64,000 nucleotides of DNA from Caenispirillum bisanense (GTDB lineage Bacteria; Pseudomonadota; Alphaproteobacteria; Rhodospirillales; Rhodospirillaceae): NCBI RefSeq assembly GCF_900230255.1, contig NZ_OCNJ01000012.1:1-64000 (forward strand), given 5' to 3'. Below are positions 21,703-30,371 of the stretch, one piece after another. The first letter of the stretch is position 1. Every line of letters begins with the position of its first letter. Below the pieces are notes generated by a model. That model worked only from the letters and a program-made list of their open reading frames with translations. It did no database searches and had not been told where the DNA came from. The position numbers were made by a program, and so were the translations under genes.

Positions 21703-21883
21703 GGCGGGCCTCCGGTGCGTGAGGAACGGGGGTTCTGTTCCAGCAACGCGCGACCGCGCCCGCCCGTGCCCGGCCCGGCCTCCGCGCCAAAAGGTAGAAT
21801 GTCCGCGATCATTCGGTGTAGATATGGTTCATGCTTCGCCGACATGGGGGCGGCGGGGCGCCTATCGCATCGGGGATCAGCAC

Positions 21884-22732
21884 GTGAGCTATCTGAAGCA
21901 GTGGCAGGCCGCCAAGAAGCAGTTCGAGACGGCCACCGGCAAGAAGAAGCCGAGCGAGAGCCTGCTCGGCGTGTTCCGCAAGTCGAGCGGCCTGGAGTCG
22001 GCCTGCAAGACCCTGGACGCGGCGCTCGCCAAGCCGACGCTCGACAGCACCGAGAAGGCCATGGTGGTCTTCATGAAGGCGCGCGAAGACTACGTCAAGC
22101 AGCTGGAAAAGGCCGACAAGGCCGACAAGGGCGACGACTACCGCAAGGAGATCGCCAAGCTGTCGGAGGCGCTCGACTCCATCCTCATGGACTACTCGGT
22201 GCAGAAGCAGGAGGCGCTGAACAACGCGCCGCGGCCGCTCACCGACATCCTCGGCCGCCACGCCAAGGACCTGTGCAGCGCCGACTTCCTGAAGAAGCCG
22301 GGCGTGAAGTGGTTCGCGACCGCCAAGGAGGTGCAGCTGTCGGGCGTCGACGGCAAGCCGCTGCCCGAGGCCATCGCCTGCCAGAAGGCCTTCCTCGCCT
22401 GCATGAAGAAGTACGACACCGCCGTGAAGGGCGCCAAGGCCGCCTGCGGCAAGTCCTTCGTGGTCAAGGCCGGCATCAAGGAGGCGGTGAAGCAGATCGG
22501 CCTCATCACCGACGCCGTCTCGCCCATGACCGACGGCGCGCGCTACCACTACATGATGTGGGTGGAAGCCCAGGGCAAAGCCTTCCGCGACGCCGGCCGC
22601 GCCGGCGACATGCGCGCCTTCATCGAACAGGGCCCGCTCAGCGCCAAGATCGCCGCCGTCGGCACCCTGCTGGAAGACGAGGCCGGCCGCCTCAACGACC
22701 TGGAAGCCGACATCCGCGACCTGCACCGCTGA
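21884..22732 (+). CDS. Lys-rich helical hypothetical protein
   Basis: From GTG 21884 the product has 282 residues; an in-frame ATG at 21824 would add 20 less typical residues. It is almost entirely helical and charged: VSYLKQWQAAKKQFETATGK, KAREDYVKQLEKADKADKGD, KEIAKLSEALDSILMDYSVQ, and a C-terminal EDEAGRLNDLEADIRDLHR. Four Cys lie in the centre (KDLCSADF, AIACQKAFLACMKKY, KAACGKS). There is no signal peptide or membrane helix. The overall make-up resembles the helical Lys-rich product at 48181, though no clear alignment is claimed. The function is unknown. Confidence 0.7.
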   Translation: MSYLKQWQAAKKQFETATGKKKPSESLLGVFRKSSGLESACKTLDAALAKPTLDSTEKAMVVFMKAREDYVKQLEKADKADKGDDYRKEIAKLSEALDSILMDYSVQKQEALNNAPRPLTDILGRHAKDLCSADFLKKPGVKWFATAKEVQLSGVDGKPLPEAIACQKAFLACMKKYDTAVKGAKAACGKSFVVKAGIKEAVKQIGLITDAVSPMTDGARYHYMMWVEAQGKAFRDAGRAGDMRAFIEQGPLSAKIAAVGTLLEDEAGRLNDLEADIRDLHR

Positions 22733-22754
22733 CGGGGCAGGGGTTCGAAAGCAC

Positions 22755-22787
22755 GAAGCCCGCCGCGGTGTCCCGGCGGCGGGCTTC
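22755..22787. terminator. Hairpin between the helical protein gene and tRNA-Ala
   Basis: GAAGCCCGCCG (22755-22765) pairs with CGGCGGGCTTC (22777-22787). It lies just after the plus-strand gene and just after the 3' end of the minus-strand tRNA, so it may serve both; the T-runs are short on either strand. Confidence 0.6.
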
Positions 22788-22793
22788 GGTATC

Positions 22794-22869
<76 letters not shown>

Positions 22870-23067
22870 GTCTGGTAATCCCTCCGGCCGGTTGGGTCGG
22901 CCCGAGGACGCGGAACCTACTCGCTTCGCCGATGGCCTGCAAGCGAAAAAATCACCTGCCGTCGCATCGTCTTCGCCGCCGGTCCCGCCGCCGCGTCCGG
23001 CGCGGCCCGACGGGGGTCGGGCGGCGCCGGGGGAGCGGGCGGAGGAGCCCCTGGGCGGGGCCCCGCG

Positions 23068-23394
23068 TCAGGTTTCGTCGTCTTCGCTTTCGACGTGCTC
23101 CATCACCTCCGACATGTCCTCGTCGTCCTCGCCGAGGTCGGTGGTGTCTTCGATCACGTCCTCGTCGTCGTTGTCCTCGACGCCGAGATCTTCCTCTTCG
23201 GTCTCGTCGTCGGGCACGGCGACCTTGGCCGGCTTGGCGACCTTGGTATCCTTGGTGCGACGGATCTTCAGCGGCACTTCCGCTTCGTTCTCGGCGCCGC
23301 ACTTCGGGCAGATGATGGGCGACTTGTTCAGATCATAGAAACGGGCGCCGCAGTGCGTGCAGGTCCGCTTCATGCCCCATTCCGGTTTCGCCAC
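23068..23394 (-). CDS. TIGR02300-family zinc-ribbon protein with acidic tail
   Basis: A 108-residue protein from GTG 23394, chosen because GGGAGG lies just upstream; a TTG at 23415 is an alternative. [33 protein letters not shown] holds two CxxC pairs, a small zinc ribbon diagnostic of this alphaproteobacterial family. A short basic linker ([15 protein letters not shown]) follows, and the last 45 residues are overwhelmingly Asp/Glu. The family has no known function; the design (zinc ribbon plus acidic tail) suggests a nucleic-acid or protein-binding role. It is divergent from aroA. Confidence 0.88.
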   Translation of the reverse strand: MAKPEWGMKRTCTHCGARFYDLNKSPIICPKCGAENEAEVPLKIRRTKDTKVAKPAKVAVPDDETEEEDLGVEDNDDEDVIEDTTDLGEDDEDMSEVMEHVESEDDET

Positions 23395-23566
23395 GCGGTG
23401 GTCCTCCCACTCCAACTAGCTCGACTGTCTGGTCTCTCAGGGACCGGGCATTTGCCATGATCGCCCCGGCCTGTCAAAGCCAAATGGCGCACCCGGCGGG
23501 CTGGAGGTCCCGCTGTGTTCTTGTCATGGATGCCGGGCCTGCGCAATGCCCTGTTGGCATGCTTCC

Positions 23567-23585
23567 CCTGTGTGGTAAACACAGG
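23567..23585. promoter_or_regulatory. Inverted repeat CCTGTGT-N5-ACACAGG upstream of aroA
   Basis: A perfect 7-base inverted repeat in the shared upstream region of the TIGR02300 gene and aroA, with TATAGT (a possible -10) about 15 bases further towards aroA. The symmetry suits a dimeric repressor or activator, but no binder is indicated by the sequence. Confidence 0.4.
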
Positions 23586-23650
23586 CTCCCGCGCCGCCCA
23601 ATATAGTGCAGACGGCGGCGCCGCAAGAGATAAAGCGGAAGAGACGACCA

Positions 23651-25024
23651 ATGAGCACCGCCGCCCCTTCGCCGCGCGCCCTGCGCTCCGACGCCGTCGC
23701 CGGCCTGTCCGGCGAACTGCGGGTGCCGGGCGACAAGTCCATTTCGCACCGCTCGCTCATGCTGGGCGCGCTGGCCGTCGGCGAGACGGTGGTGCGCGGC
23801 CTGCTGGAAGGCGAGGACGTGCTGGCCACCGCCGCCGCCATGCGCCAGCTGGGCGCCGAGGTGGTGCGCGAGGACCACGCCGGCGAGGCCGTGTGGCGCG
23901 TCTGGGGCCGCGGCATCGGCGGCCTGACCGAGCCGGCCGACGTGCTCGACATGGGCAATTCGGGCACCAGCGCGCGCCTGCTCATGGGCCTGCTCGCCAC
24001 CCACCCCATGACCAGCGTCATGACCGGTGACGCATCCTTGCGCCGTCGCCCCATGAAGCGGGTGACCGAGCCGCTGAGCCGCTTCGGCGCCGAGTTCTGG
24101 TCGCGCGAAGGCGGCCGTCTGCCGCTGGCCGTCAAGGGCACCGGCGAGGCCGTGCCGGTGACCTACGAAACCCCCGTCGCCAGCGCCCAGGTAAAAAGTG
24201 CGGTGCTGCTCGCCGGTCTCAATGCGCCGGGCGAGACGACGGTGATCGAGACGACGGCAACCCGCGACCACACCGAACGCATGCTCGGCCACTTCGGCGC
24301 CAGCCTGACGGTGGAGCCGCACGGCCCGACGGGGCGCCGCGTCACCCTGGTCGGCCAGCCGGAACTGCGCGCCGCCCCCGTGGTGGTGCCGGGCGACCCC
24401 AGCTCGGCCGCCTTCCCGGTGGTGGCGGCGCTGATTACCGGCGACAGCCACCTGATCCTGCGCAACGTCGGCACCAACCCGCTGCGCTTCGGCCTCTACG
24501 AGACGCTGAAGGAAATGGGCGCCGACATCATCCTGCTGAACGAGCGCGTCGAGGGCGGCGAGCCCGTCGCCGACCTGGAAATCCGCTCCACCGGCCTGAC
24601 CGGAATCGACGTGCCGGCGGACCGCGCCGCCTCCATGATCGACGAATTCCCCATCCTGGCGGTCGCCGCCGCCTGCGCCTCGGGCACCACGCGCATGAAC
24701 GGCCTGGGCGAGCTGCGCGTCAAGGAATCCGACCGCCTGACCGCCATGGCCGAGGGCCTGGCGGCCTGCGGCGCCACGGTGACGGTGGAAGGCGACGACC
24801 TCATCGTCGAGGGCACCGGCGAGCCGCCGCGCGGCGGCGCCACCATCGCCGTCAACCTGGACCACCGCATCGCCATGAGCTTCCTGGTGCTCGGCATGGT
24901 GACGCGCGAGCCGGTGGCGGTGGACGACGCCTCGGCCATCGACACCAGCTTCCCCGGCTTCGCCCGCCTGATGAACGACCTGGGTGCCCGCATCCGCCCG
25001 CTGACGGAGACCGCCGCCCCATGA
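23651..25024 (+). CDS. aroA: 3-phosphoshikimate 1-carboxyvinyltransferase (EPSP synthase, class II)
   Basis: Shikimate-pathway enzyme joining phosphoenolpyruvate to shikimate 3-phosphate. The 457-residue protein is of the class II type: [19 protein letters not shown] at the start, [57 protein letters not shown], and [10 protein letters not shown] near the end. The PEP-site position that is Ala in the glyphosate-tolerant CP4 enzyme (NAAT) is Gly here (NSGT), as in sensitive enzymes. ATG 23651 is used. It overlaps cmk by four bases (ATGA), so the two are coupled. Confidence 0.97.
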   Translation: MSTAAPSPRALRSDAVAGLSGELRVPGDKSISHRSLMLGALAVGETVVRGLLEGEDVLATAAAMRQLGAEVVREDHAGEAVWRVWGRGIGGLTEPADVLDMGNSGTSARLLMGLLATHPMTSVMTGDASLRRRPMKRVTEPLSRFGAEFWSREGGRLPLAVKGTGEAVPVTYETPVASAQVKSAVLLAGLNAPGETTVIETTATRDHTERMLGHFGASLTVEPHGPTGRRVTLVGQPELRAAPVVVPGDPSSAAFPVVAALITGDSHLILRNVGTNPLRFGLYETLKEMGADIILLNERVEGGEPVADLEIRSTGLTGIDVPADRAASMIDEFPILAVAAACASGTTRMNGLGELRVKESDRLTAMAEGLAACGATVTVEGDDLIVEGTGEPPRGGATIAVNLDHRIAMSFLVLGMVTREPVAVDDASAIDTSFPGFARLMNDLGARIRPLTETAAP

Positions 25025-25659
25025 TTGTCGCCATCGACGGCCCCGCCGCCTCGGGCAAGGGAACGCTGGCCCGCCGCCTTGCGCGGCACTTCGGCTTTGC
25101 CTATCTCGACACCGGGTCGCTGTATCGCGCGGTCGGCTTCGCCGTGCTGCAGGCGGGCGGCGATCCGGCCGACGAGGCGACGGCCGAGGTCGCCGCCCGC
25201 TCGCTCGACCCGGCCCTGCTGGACGATGGGCGCCTGCGCACCGACGACGTGGCCCAGGCGGCCAGCAAGGTGGCGGCCATTCCCGCCGTGCGGGCGGCCC
25301 TGCTCGACTTCCAGCGCCGCTTCGCGGCGGCGCCGCCCGACGGTGCCAAGGGGGCGGTGCTCGACGGGCGGGACATCGGCACGGTGGTCTGCCCCGACGC
25401 CGATCGCAAGATGTTCGTGACGGCATCCATCGATGTGCGCGCGAAACGGCGATTCAAGGAGTTGCGCGAAAAGGGACTCGACGTTATAGAGTCCGCGGTT
25501 CGCCAGGACATGGTGAACCGCGATGCGCGCGACGCAGGCCGCTCTGTGGCGCCCCTGGCGCCGGCGGAGGATGCTCTGGTGTTCGACACCAGCGATCTCG
25601 ATGCCGAGCAGGTCTTCGCGCTGGCCGTCCGCTACGTGACCGACGGCAGGCTGGGGTGA
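25021..25659 (+). CDS. cmk: Cytidylate kinase
   Basis: Phosphorylates CMP and dCMP to the diphosphates. The 212-residue protein opens with [21 protein letters not shown], a P-loop typical of Cmk, followed by [34 protein letters not shown] and [13 protein letters not shown], all in the usual places. It is coupled to aroA and lies about 300 bases upstream of rpsA; the aroA-cmk-rpsA order is widely conserved in proteobacteria. Confidence 0.97.
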   Translation: MIVAIDGPAASGKGTLARRLARHFGFAYLDTGSLYRAVGFAVLQAGGDPADEATAEVAARSLDPALLDDGRLRTDDVAQAASKVAAIPAVRAALLDFQRRFAAAPPDGAKGAVLDGRDIGTVVCPDADRKMFVTASIDVRAKRRFKELREKGLDVIESAVRQDMVNRDARDAGRSVAPLAPAEDALVFDTSDLDAEQVFALAVRYVTDGRLG

Positions 25660-25964
25660 CGGGGTAACCCGGCGGCCCATTCGGCGTTTCGGCAGTCCGC
25701 TGCCGCCCGGCCTTGCTAGGGCGGCGGCAGAAAGATTTTCACCGACCCGACCGGGTCGGCGGCGCGCAAGCGCCGGGAGCCCTTAGCGGCGCCTGAGCGT
25801 GCCGTCTGTCCCCCGACCCGCCAGGGTCGGAACAGGGGCGGCGGCAGAGGTAAAGAGGGAACGACATGGGCGGTGGCTCCGGATGGTCCGGGGTGCCGCA
25901 TAAAGACCGCCGGATACAACCGGTCGGCCGGAAAGACCAGTACACACGAAAGGAAGAAGTGAAC
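25660..25964 (+). promoter_or_regulatory. rpsA leader region with duplicated hairpins
   Basis: The 305 bases before rpsA contain no gene. CTGCCGCC (25700-25707) and GGCGGCAG (25723-25730) may end cmk transcription. Two further hairpins use the same arms: CCGACCC/GGGTCGG at 25742-25759 and again at 25813-25830. Each unit lies beside a 13-base direct repeat GGGCGGCGGCAGA (25719-25731 and 25836-25848). S1 controls its own translation in other bacteria, so this leader may take part, but that is inference. An AAGGAAGAAG ribosome site precedes the start. Confidence 0.5.
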
Positions 25965-27674
25965 ATGGCTGAAGCCGCTGCCGATTTCGGCATGGAAGAT
26001 TTCGCCTCCCTGCTCGACGAGAGCCTGGGTCGTGAGGCGGGCCTCGAGGGCACCGTCATCCGTGGCACCGTCGTTTCCGTGGACGGTGACTTCGCGCTGG
26101 TCGACGTGGGCCTCAAGTCCGAGGGCCGCATCAACCTGAAGGAATTCTCGCGCGCCGGTGAAGAATCCGCGCTGCGCCCGGGCGACGTGGTCGACGTGTA
26201 CGTCGAGCGCTACGAAGACCGTGACGGCATCATCGTGCTGTCGCGCGACAAGGCGCGCCGCGAAGAGGCCTGGAACGTTCTCGAGACCAAGTTCAACGAG
26301 AACCAGCGCGTCGACGGCATCATCTTCGGCCGCGTCAAGGGTGGCTTCACGGTCGACCTGTCGGGCGCCGTCGCCTTCCTGCCGGGCAGCCAGGTGGACA
26401 TCCGCCCGGTGCGTGACATCACGCCGCTGATGGGCAACCCGCAGACCTTCCAGATCCTGAAGATGGACCGCGCCCGCGGCAACATCGTGGTCAGCCGCCG
26501 CGCCGTGCTCGAAGAGAGCCGCGCGGAAGAGCGCGCCAAGCTGATGGCCGGCCTGAAGGAAGGCATGATCCTCGAAGGCGTGGTGAAGAACATCACCGAC
26601 TACGGCGCGTTCGTGGACCTGGGCGGCGTCGACGGCCTGCTGCACGTCACCGACATCTCGTGGAAGCGCGTCAACCACCCGACCGAGGCGCTGTCCATCG
26701 GCCAGACCGTCAAGGTGCAGGTCATCCGCTTCAACCCGGAAACCCAGCGCATCAGCCTCGGCATGAAGCAGCTGGAAGCCGATCCGTGGGAAGGCGTGCA
26801 GGCCAAGTACCCGGTCGGTACCAAGTTCATGGGCCGCGTGACCAACATCACCGACTACGGCGCCTTCGTGGAGCTGGAGCCGGGCGTGGAAGGTCTGGTG
26901 CACGTCTCCGAAATGTCGTGGACCAAGAAGAACATCCACCCGGGCAAGATCGTCTCCACTTCGCAGGAAGTGGAAGTCATGGTGCTCGACGTCGATCCCG
27001 AGAAGCGTCGCATCTCGCTCGGCCTCAAGCAGTGCCTGGGCAACCCCTGGGAAGACTTCTCGGCCAAGTTCCCGCCGGGCACCGTCGTCGAAGGCGAGAT
27101 CAAGAACATCACCGAATTCGGTCTGTTCATCGGCCTCGAGGGCGAGATCGACGGCATGGTCCACCTCTCCGACCTGGACTGGAAGATGTCCGGCGACGAA
27201 GCGGTCAAGGACTACAAGCGCGGCGACGTGGTGAAGGCGAAGGTTCTCGACGTCGACACCGAGAAGGAGCGCATCTCGCTCGGCATCAAGCAGCTGGCCG
27301 AAGATCCGTTCGAGCGCGCTGCCGATGGCCTGCGCAAGGGCCAGATCGTCACCTGCGTCATCACCGCGGTGCAGGACAACGGCATCGAGGTGGACGTCGG
27401 CGGCATGGGCACGGCCTTCATCCGCAAGTCCGACCTGTCGCGTGAGCGCAACGACCAGCGCCCCGAGCGCTTCGCCGTCGGCGAGAAGGTCGATGCCAAG
27501 GTGACCGCGCTGGACACCAAGAACCGCAAGATCTCGGTCTCCATCAAGGCCCGCGAGATCGACGAGGAGAAGCAGGCGATGGCCGAGTACGGTTCGACCG
27601 ACTCCGGCGCGTCGCTGGGCGACATCCTCGGCGCCGCCCTGCGTCAGAAGCAGGAAGAGACCAAGGAAGACTAA
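25965..27674 (+). CDS. rpsA: 30S ribosomal protein bS1
   Basis: A 569-residue RNA-binding protein that brings structured mRNAs to the ribosome. After a short N-terminal segment (MAEAAADFGMEDFASLLDES) there are six S1 (OB-fold) repeats; the clearest carry KNITDYGAFVDLGGVDGLLH, TNITDYGAFVELEPGVEGLVH and KNITEFGLFIGLEGEIDGMVH. Ends of repeats show RISLGMKQL and similar. ATG 25965 is used because an AGGAAG site precedes it and the frame upstream is not conserved. A strong terminator follows. Confidence 0.98.
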   Translation: MAEAAADFGMEDFASLLDESLGREAGLEGTVIRGTVVSVDGDFALVDVGLKSEGRINLKEFSRAGEESALRPGDVVDVYVERYEDRDGIIVLSRDKARREEAWNVLETKFNENQRVDGIIFGRVKGGFTVDLSGAVAFLPGSQVDIRPVRDITPLMGNPQTFQILKMDRARGNIVVSRRAVLEESRAEERAKLMAGLKEGMILEGVVKNITDYGAFVDLGGVDGLLHVTDISWKRVNHPTEALSIGQTVKVQVIRFNPETQRISLGMKQLEADPWEGVQAKYPVGTKFMGRVTNITDYGAFVELEPGVEGLVHVSEMSWTKKNIHPGKIVSTSQEVEVMVLDVDPEKRRISLGLKQCLGNPWEDFSAKFPPGTVVEGEIKNITEFGLFIGLEGEIDGMVHLSDLDWKMSGDEAVKDYKRGDVVKAKVLDVDTEKERISLGIKQLAEDPFERAADGLRKGQIVTCVITAVQDNGIEVDVGGMGTAFIRKSDLSRERNDQRPERFAVGEKVDAKVTALDTKNRKISVSIKAREIDEEKQAMAEYGSTDSGASLGDILGAALRQKQEETKED

Positions 27675-27714
27675 CGTCCTCCACGGTTCTCCGGCGTGCA
27701 TACGCCTGAGGCAG

Positions 27715-27750
27715 ACGCCCCGGTCCGCGAGGACCGGGGCGTTCGTCTTT
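27715..27750 (+). terminator. Rho-independent terminator after rpsA
   Basis: ACGCCCCGGTCC (27715-27726) and GGACCGGGGCGT (27731-27742) form a perfect 12-base stem with a GCGA tetraloop, followed by TCGTCTTT. Confidence 0.9.
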
Positions 27751-27761
27751 GTGGGGATGGG

Positions 27762-28574
27762 TCAGGCCGTCCCGGCGGCGGCGGGCTCGTCGGCGTCGCG
27801 CAGGTGCAGCCGGAACCCTGCCGCCCCGGGCGCGCCGAGGTCGGCGCGCAGCCGCAGGCTGGGGATGTGGTAGTCGCCGCCGTTCTGCCGGCGGTAGGGG
27901 ATCGGCGCGGTGGTCTCAAGGGTCCGCATCCTGTCGCGCAAGGCGCCGGCCATGGCGTCGAACCCGGCCGCGTCGAGCCGGTCCACCCGATAGGCGACGA
28001 AGGGCGGCAGCACGTCGAAGCCGGGGTAGTAGAGGATGCCGTGGTTGATCGGGAACAGCAGGTCGTCCATGGGGCCGTTGATCCCGCGCGCGGAATAGTG
28101 CTCGTCCCAGCCGCCGGTGGTGACGATCAGCATGGCCCGCTTGCCGGCGAAGCGGCCCTCGCCGAAGCGGTCGCCCCAGTGCCGGTCGCTGTGCTCGCCG
28201 ACGCCGTAGGCGAAGCCGTAGGAATAGACGCGGTCGACCCAGCCCTTGAGGATCGCCGGCATGGAATACCACCACAGCGGAAACTGGAGGATGAGCGCGT
28301 CGGCCCAGTCCAGCTTGTCCTGCTCGGCCCGCACGTCGTCGGTGAGCGCGTCGGCGGCGAAGGCGGCACCGGAGGCGGCGGCCACCTTCAGGCGCTGGTC
28401 CGGCGGCAGCGAGGGGAAGTCGGCGCGGTCGACCGCGGATTTCCACCCCATGGCGTAGAGATCGGACACCTGCACCGCGTGCCCTGCGGCCTGCAGATCT
28501 TGGATTGCCGCGTCGCGCAGGGATGCGGCGAGCGACCGCGGTTCCGGGTGGGCGAAGACGAGAAGCACGTTCAT
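27762..28574 (-). CDS. NAD(P)H-quinone oxidoreductase, flavodoxin-like fold
   Basis: A 270-residue FAD/FMN-dependent quinone reductase of the NQO1/MdaB/KefF group, cytosolic, probably performing two-electron reduction of quinones or nitro compounds. MNVLLVFAHPEPRSLAASLRD is the first strand and phosphate loop. LILQFPLWWYSMPAILKGW followed by VDRVYSYGFAY is the family signature, and AMLIVTTGGWDEHY the flavin-binding loop. It is divergent from a LysR gene, 95 bases away, an arrangement common for inducible reductases. Confidence 0.9.
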   Translation of the reverse strand: MNVLLVFAHPEPRSLAASLRDAAIQDLQAAGHAVQVSDLYAMGWKSAVDRADFPSLPPDQRLKVAAASGAAFAADALTDDVRAEQDKLDWADALILQFPLWWYSMPAILKGWVDRVYSYGFAYGVGEHSDRHWGDRFGEGRFAGKRAMLIVTTGGWDEHYSARGINGPMDDLLFPINHGILYYPGFDVLPPFVAYRVDRLDAAGFDAMAGALRDRMRTLETTAPIPYRRQNGGDYHIPSLRLRADLGAPGAAGFRLHLRDADEPAAAGTA

Positions 28575-28669
28575 GACCATCGTCCGGTTGTTGTTGGAGC
28601 CGGCCGGCAGCCTAGCGCCCCTCCGACTGATCCGGTATTCATGGGCAATGGATAAGATCGTGCCGAAAA

Positions 28670-29596
28670 ATGAATAGATCCGACGTCACCCTCGACCGCA
28701 TGCGCACCTTCGTCCGCGTCTCCGAGCGGGGCAGCCTGTCGGCCGTGGCGCGGGACCTGCGCGTCGGCCAGGCGACCGTCACCCGGCGCCTGCGGGAGCT
28801 GGAGGAGGCGCTCGGCGTGTCCCTGCTCAGCCGCACCACCCGCCGCGTCACGCCGACCGAGGAAGGCCGGCGGTACTATGCGCACTGCGTGCAGATCCTG
28901 CGGCTGGTCGAGCAGGCGAACGAGGAAATCGCGGAAACGCGCGGCGCACCGTCGGGCACCGTGCGCCTGTCCTGCACGGCCACCCTCGGCGTTCTGCACG
29001 TCACCCGGATGGTCTTCGCGTTCCAGGCGCGCCATCCGGCGATCCGCGTCGATCTGAGCCTGACCGACGATCGCATCGACCTCGTGAAGGAGGGGGTGGA
29101 CGTCGCGTTGCGCCTCGGCCCCCTGACCGACAGCTCGATGAAGCTGCATCGCCTCGGCGACAGCGCCCGGCTGATCGTGGCGGCGCCGGGTTACCTCGCG
29201 GCGCACGGGCGCCCCGAGACGCCGGAGGACCTCGCCGCGCACAACGTCATCCGCATGTCGAACGTCGCCGGCAGCGAAACGCTCGTCCTGGAGGGGCCGG
29301 AGGGGCGACGGCACAGCGTTCCCGTCGCGGGCGATCTGCGGGTCGACCATGGTCTGGCGGCGCGCGAGGCGTTCCGGGCCGGACGCGGCATCGGCCCGGC
29401 CCACCGGTGGCTCGTGGAAGACCTGCTGGCGGAGGGTGCGCTGGAGCCCGTGCTGGCGGACTACGCCCTTCCGCCCACGCCGCTCAACATGCTCATCGTG
29501 CCGGAACGCGCCGCGATCGCCCGTGTCCGGCTGCTCATCGACACGCTGGTCGAGGAGATCCGGCGCCTGCCGGGGATCGCGACGACCGGCGCGTGA
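28670..29596 (+). CDS. LysR-family transcriptional regulator
   Basis: A 308-residue LysR-type regulator. The N-terminal winged helix-turn-helix reads LDRMRTFVRVSERGSLSAVA, LRVGQATVTRRLRELEEALG and LLSRTTRRVTPTEEGRRYY; residues 90-300 form the periplasmic-binding-like effector domain (GTVRLSCTATLGVLHVTRMV, VDVALRLGPLTDSSMKLHRL). It resembles the CrgA/DsdC-like subgroup that controls adjacent oxidoreductases. It is divergent from the quinone reductase gene, which it probably regulates together with itself from the shared 95-base gap. Confidence 0.93.
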   Translation: MNRSDVTLDRMRTFVRVSERGSLSAVARDLRVGQATVTRRLRELEEALGVSLLSRTTRRVTPTEEGRRYYAHCVQILRLVEQANEEIAETRGAPSGTVRLSCTATLGVLHVTRMVFAFQARHPAIRVDLSLTDDRIDLVKEGVDVALRLGPLTDSSMKLHRLGDSARLIVAAPGYLAAHGRPETPEDLAAHNVIRMSNVAGSETLVLEGPEGRRHSVPVAGDLRVDHGLAAREAFRAGRGIGPAHRWLVEDLLAEGALEPVLADYALPPTPLNMLIVPERAAIARVRLLIDTLVEEIRRLPGIATTGA

Positions 29597-29609
29597 TGCG
29601 GCGCGCGCG

Positions 29610-30371
29610 TCAGAACGCCTGCAGGCGGCGCGTCGTCTCGGGGTCGAGGAAGCCGGCGACGGTGGCGTCGGTCTCCAGTTGCAGGGCGCGATGGAAGTCG
29701 GTGGTCGCCGTCTGCGTCAGCACCCGCTTCATGGCCCGCACCGCCAGCGGCGGCAGGGCGGCGAGGCGTTCGGCGACGGCCTGGGCCTCCTGCGGCAGGC
29801 GCTCGTCGTCCACCACCTTCCAGGCGACGCCGGCGGCGAGCAGTTCGGGTGCGGTGTAGCGGTCGCCGAAGTACAGCATCTCGCGCGCCTTCACCGGCCC
29901 GACGAGGGCCGGCAGCAGCGCGGTGACGGCGCCGGTGACGAACAGGTTCAGCGATACCTCCGGGAAGAAGGCGCGGGCGGAGCGGCCCCACAGCGGGAAG
30001 TCGCAGTTGATGGCCCATTCGAAGCCGCCGCCCACCGCCCACCCGTGGATGGCGCCGACCACCGGCTTAGGGCCGAGCACCATGGCGACGGTGGCGCGCT
30101 GGATGGCGTCCACTAGGTCGCGCGCCTCCTCCGGCCCGGCGGGGTGGACGTGGTCGCGGCGGTCGTCGCCGGCGCAGAAAGCGCGGCCCTCGCCGGTGAA
30201 CACGATGGCGCGGGTGGCGGGGTCGGCGTTGGCGTCGTCGAAGGCGCGGGCGACGTCGTCGATCAGCGCCCGGTTCATGGCGTTCAGGCGTTCCGGCCGG
30301 TTCAGGGCGATGCGGCGCACGCCCTCGGCGACCAGGGTGGAGCGGACGGTGTCGTAGGGGAATTCGGTCAT
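29610..30371 (-). CDS. Enoyl-CoA hydratase/isomerase family protein
   Basis: A 253-residue crotonase-fold protein. VRRIALNRPERLNAMNRALID is the N-terminal signature, RAFCAGDDRRD (about 63-73) and GWAVGGGFEWAINCDFPLWG (about 108-127) form the oxyanion hole and carry one candidate catalytic Glu. In the segment FFPEVSLNLFVTGAVTALLP a second Glu (PE) is at the expected place. Substrate is unknown. It is the last gene of a tetR-ligase-crotonase operon with four-base overlaps between genes, which points to catabolism of an organic acid via its CoA ester. Confidence 0.9.
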   Translation of the reverse strand: MTEFPYDTVRSTLVAEGVRRIALNRPERLNAMNRALIDDVARAFDDANADPATRAIVFTGEGRAFCAGDDRRDHVHPAGPEEARDLVDAIQRATVAMVLGPKPVVGAIHGWAVGGGFEWAINCDFPLWGRSARAFFPEVSLNLFVTGAVTALLPALVGPVKAREMLYFGDRYTAPELLAAGVAWKVVDDERLPQEAQAVAERLAALPPLAVRAMKRVLTQTATTDFHRALQLETDATVAGFLDPETTRRLQAF

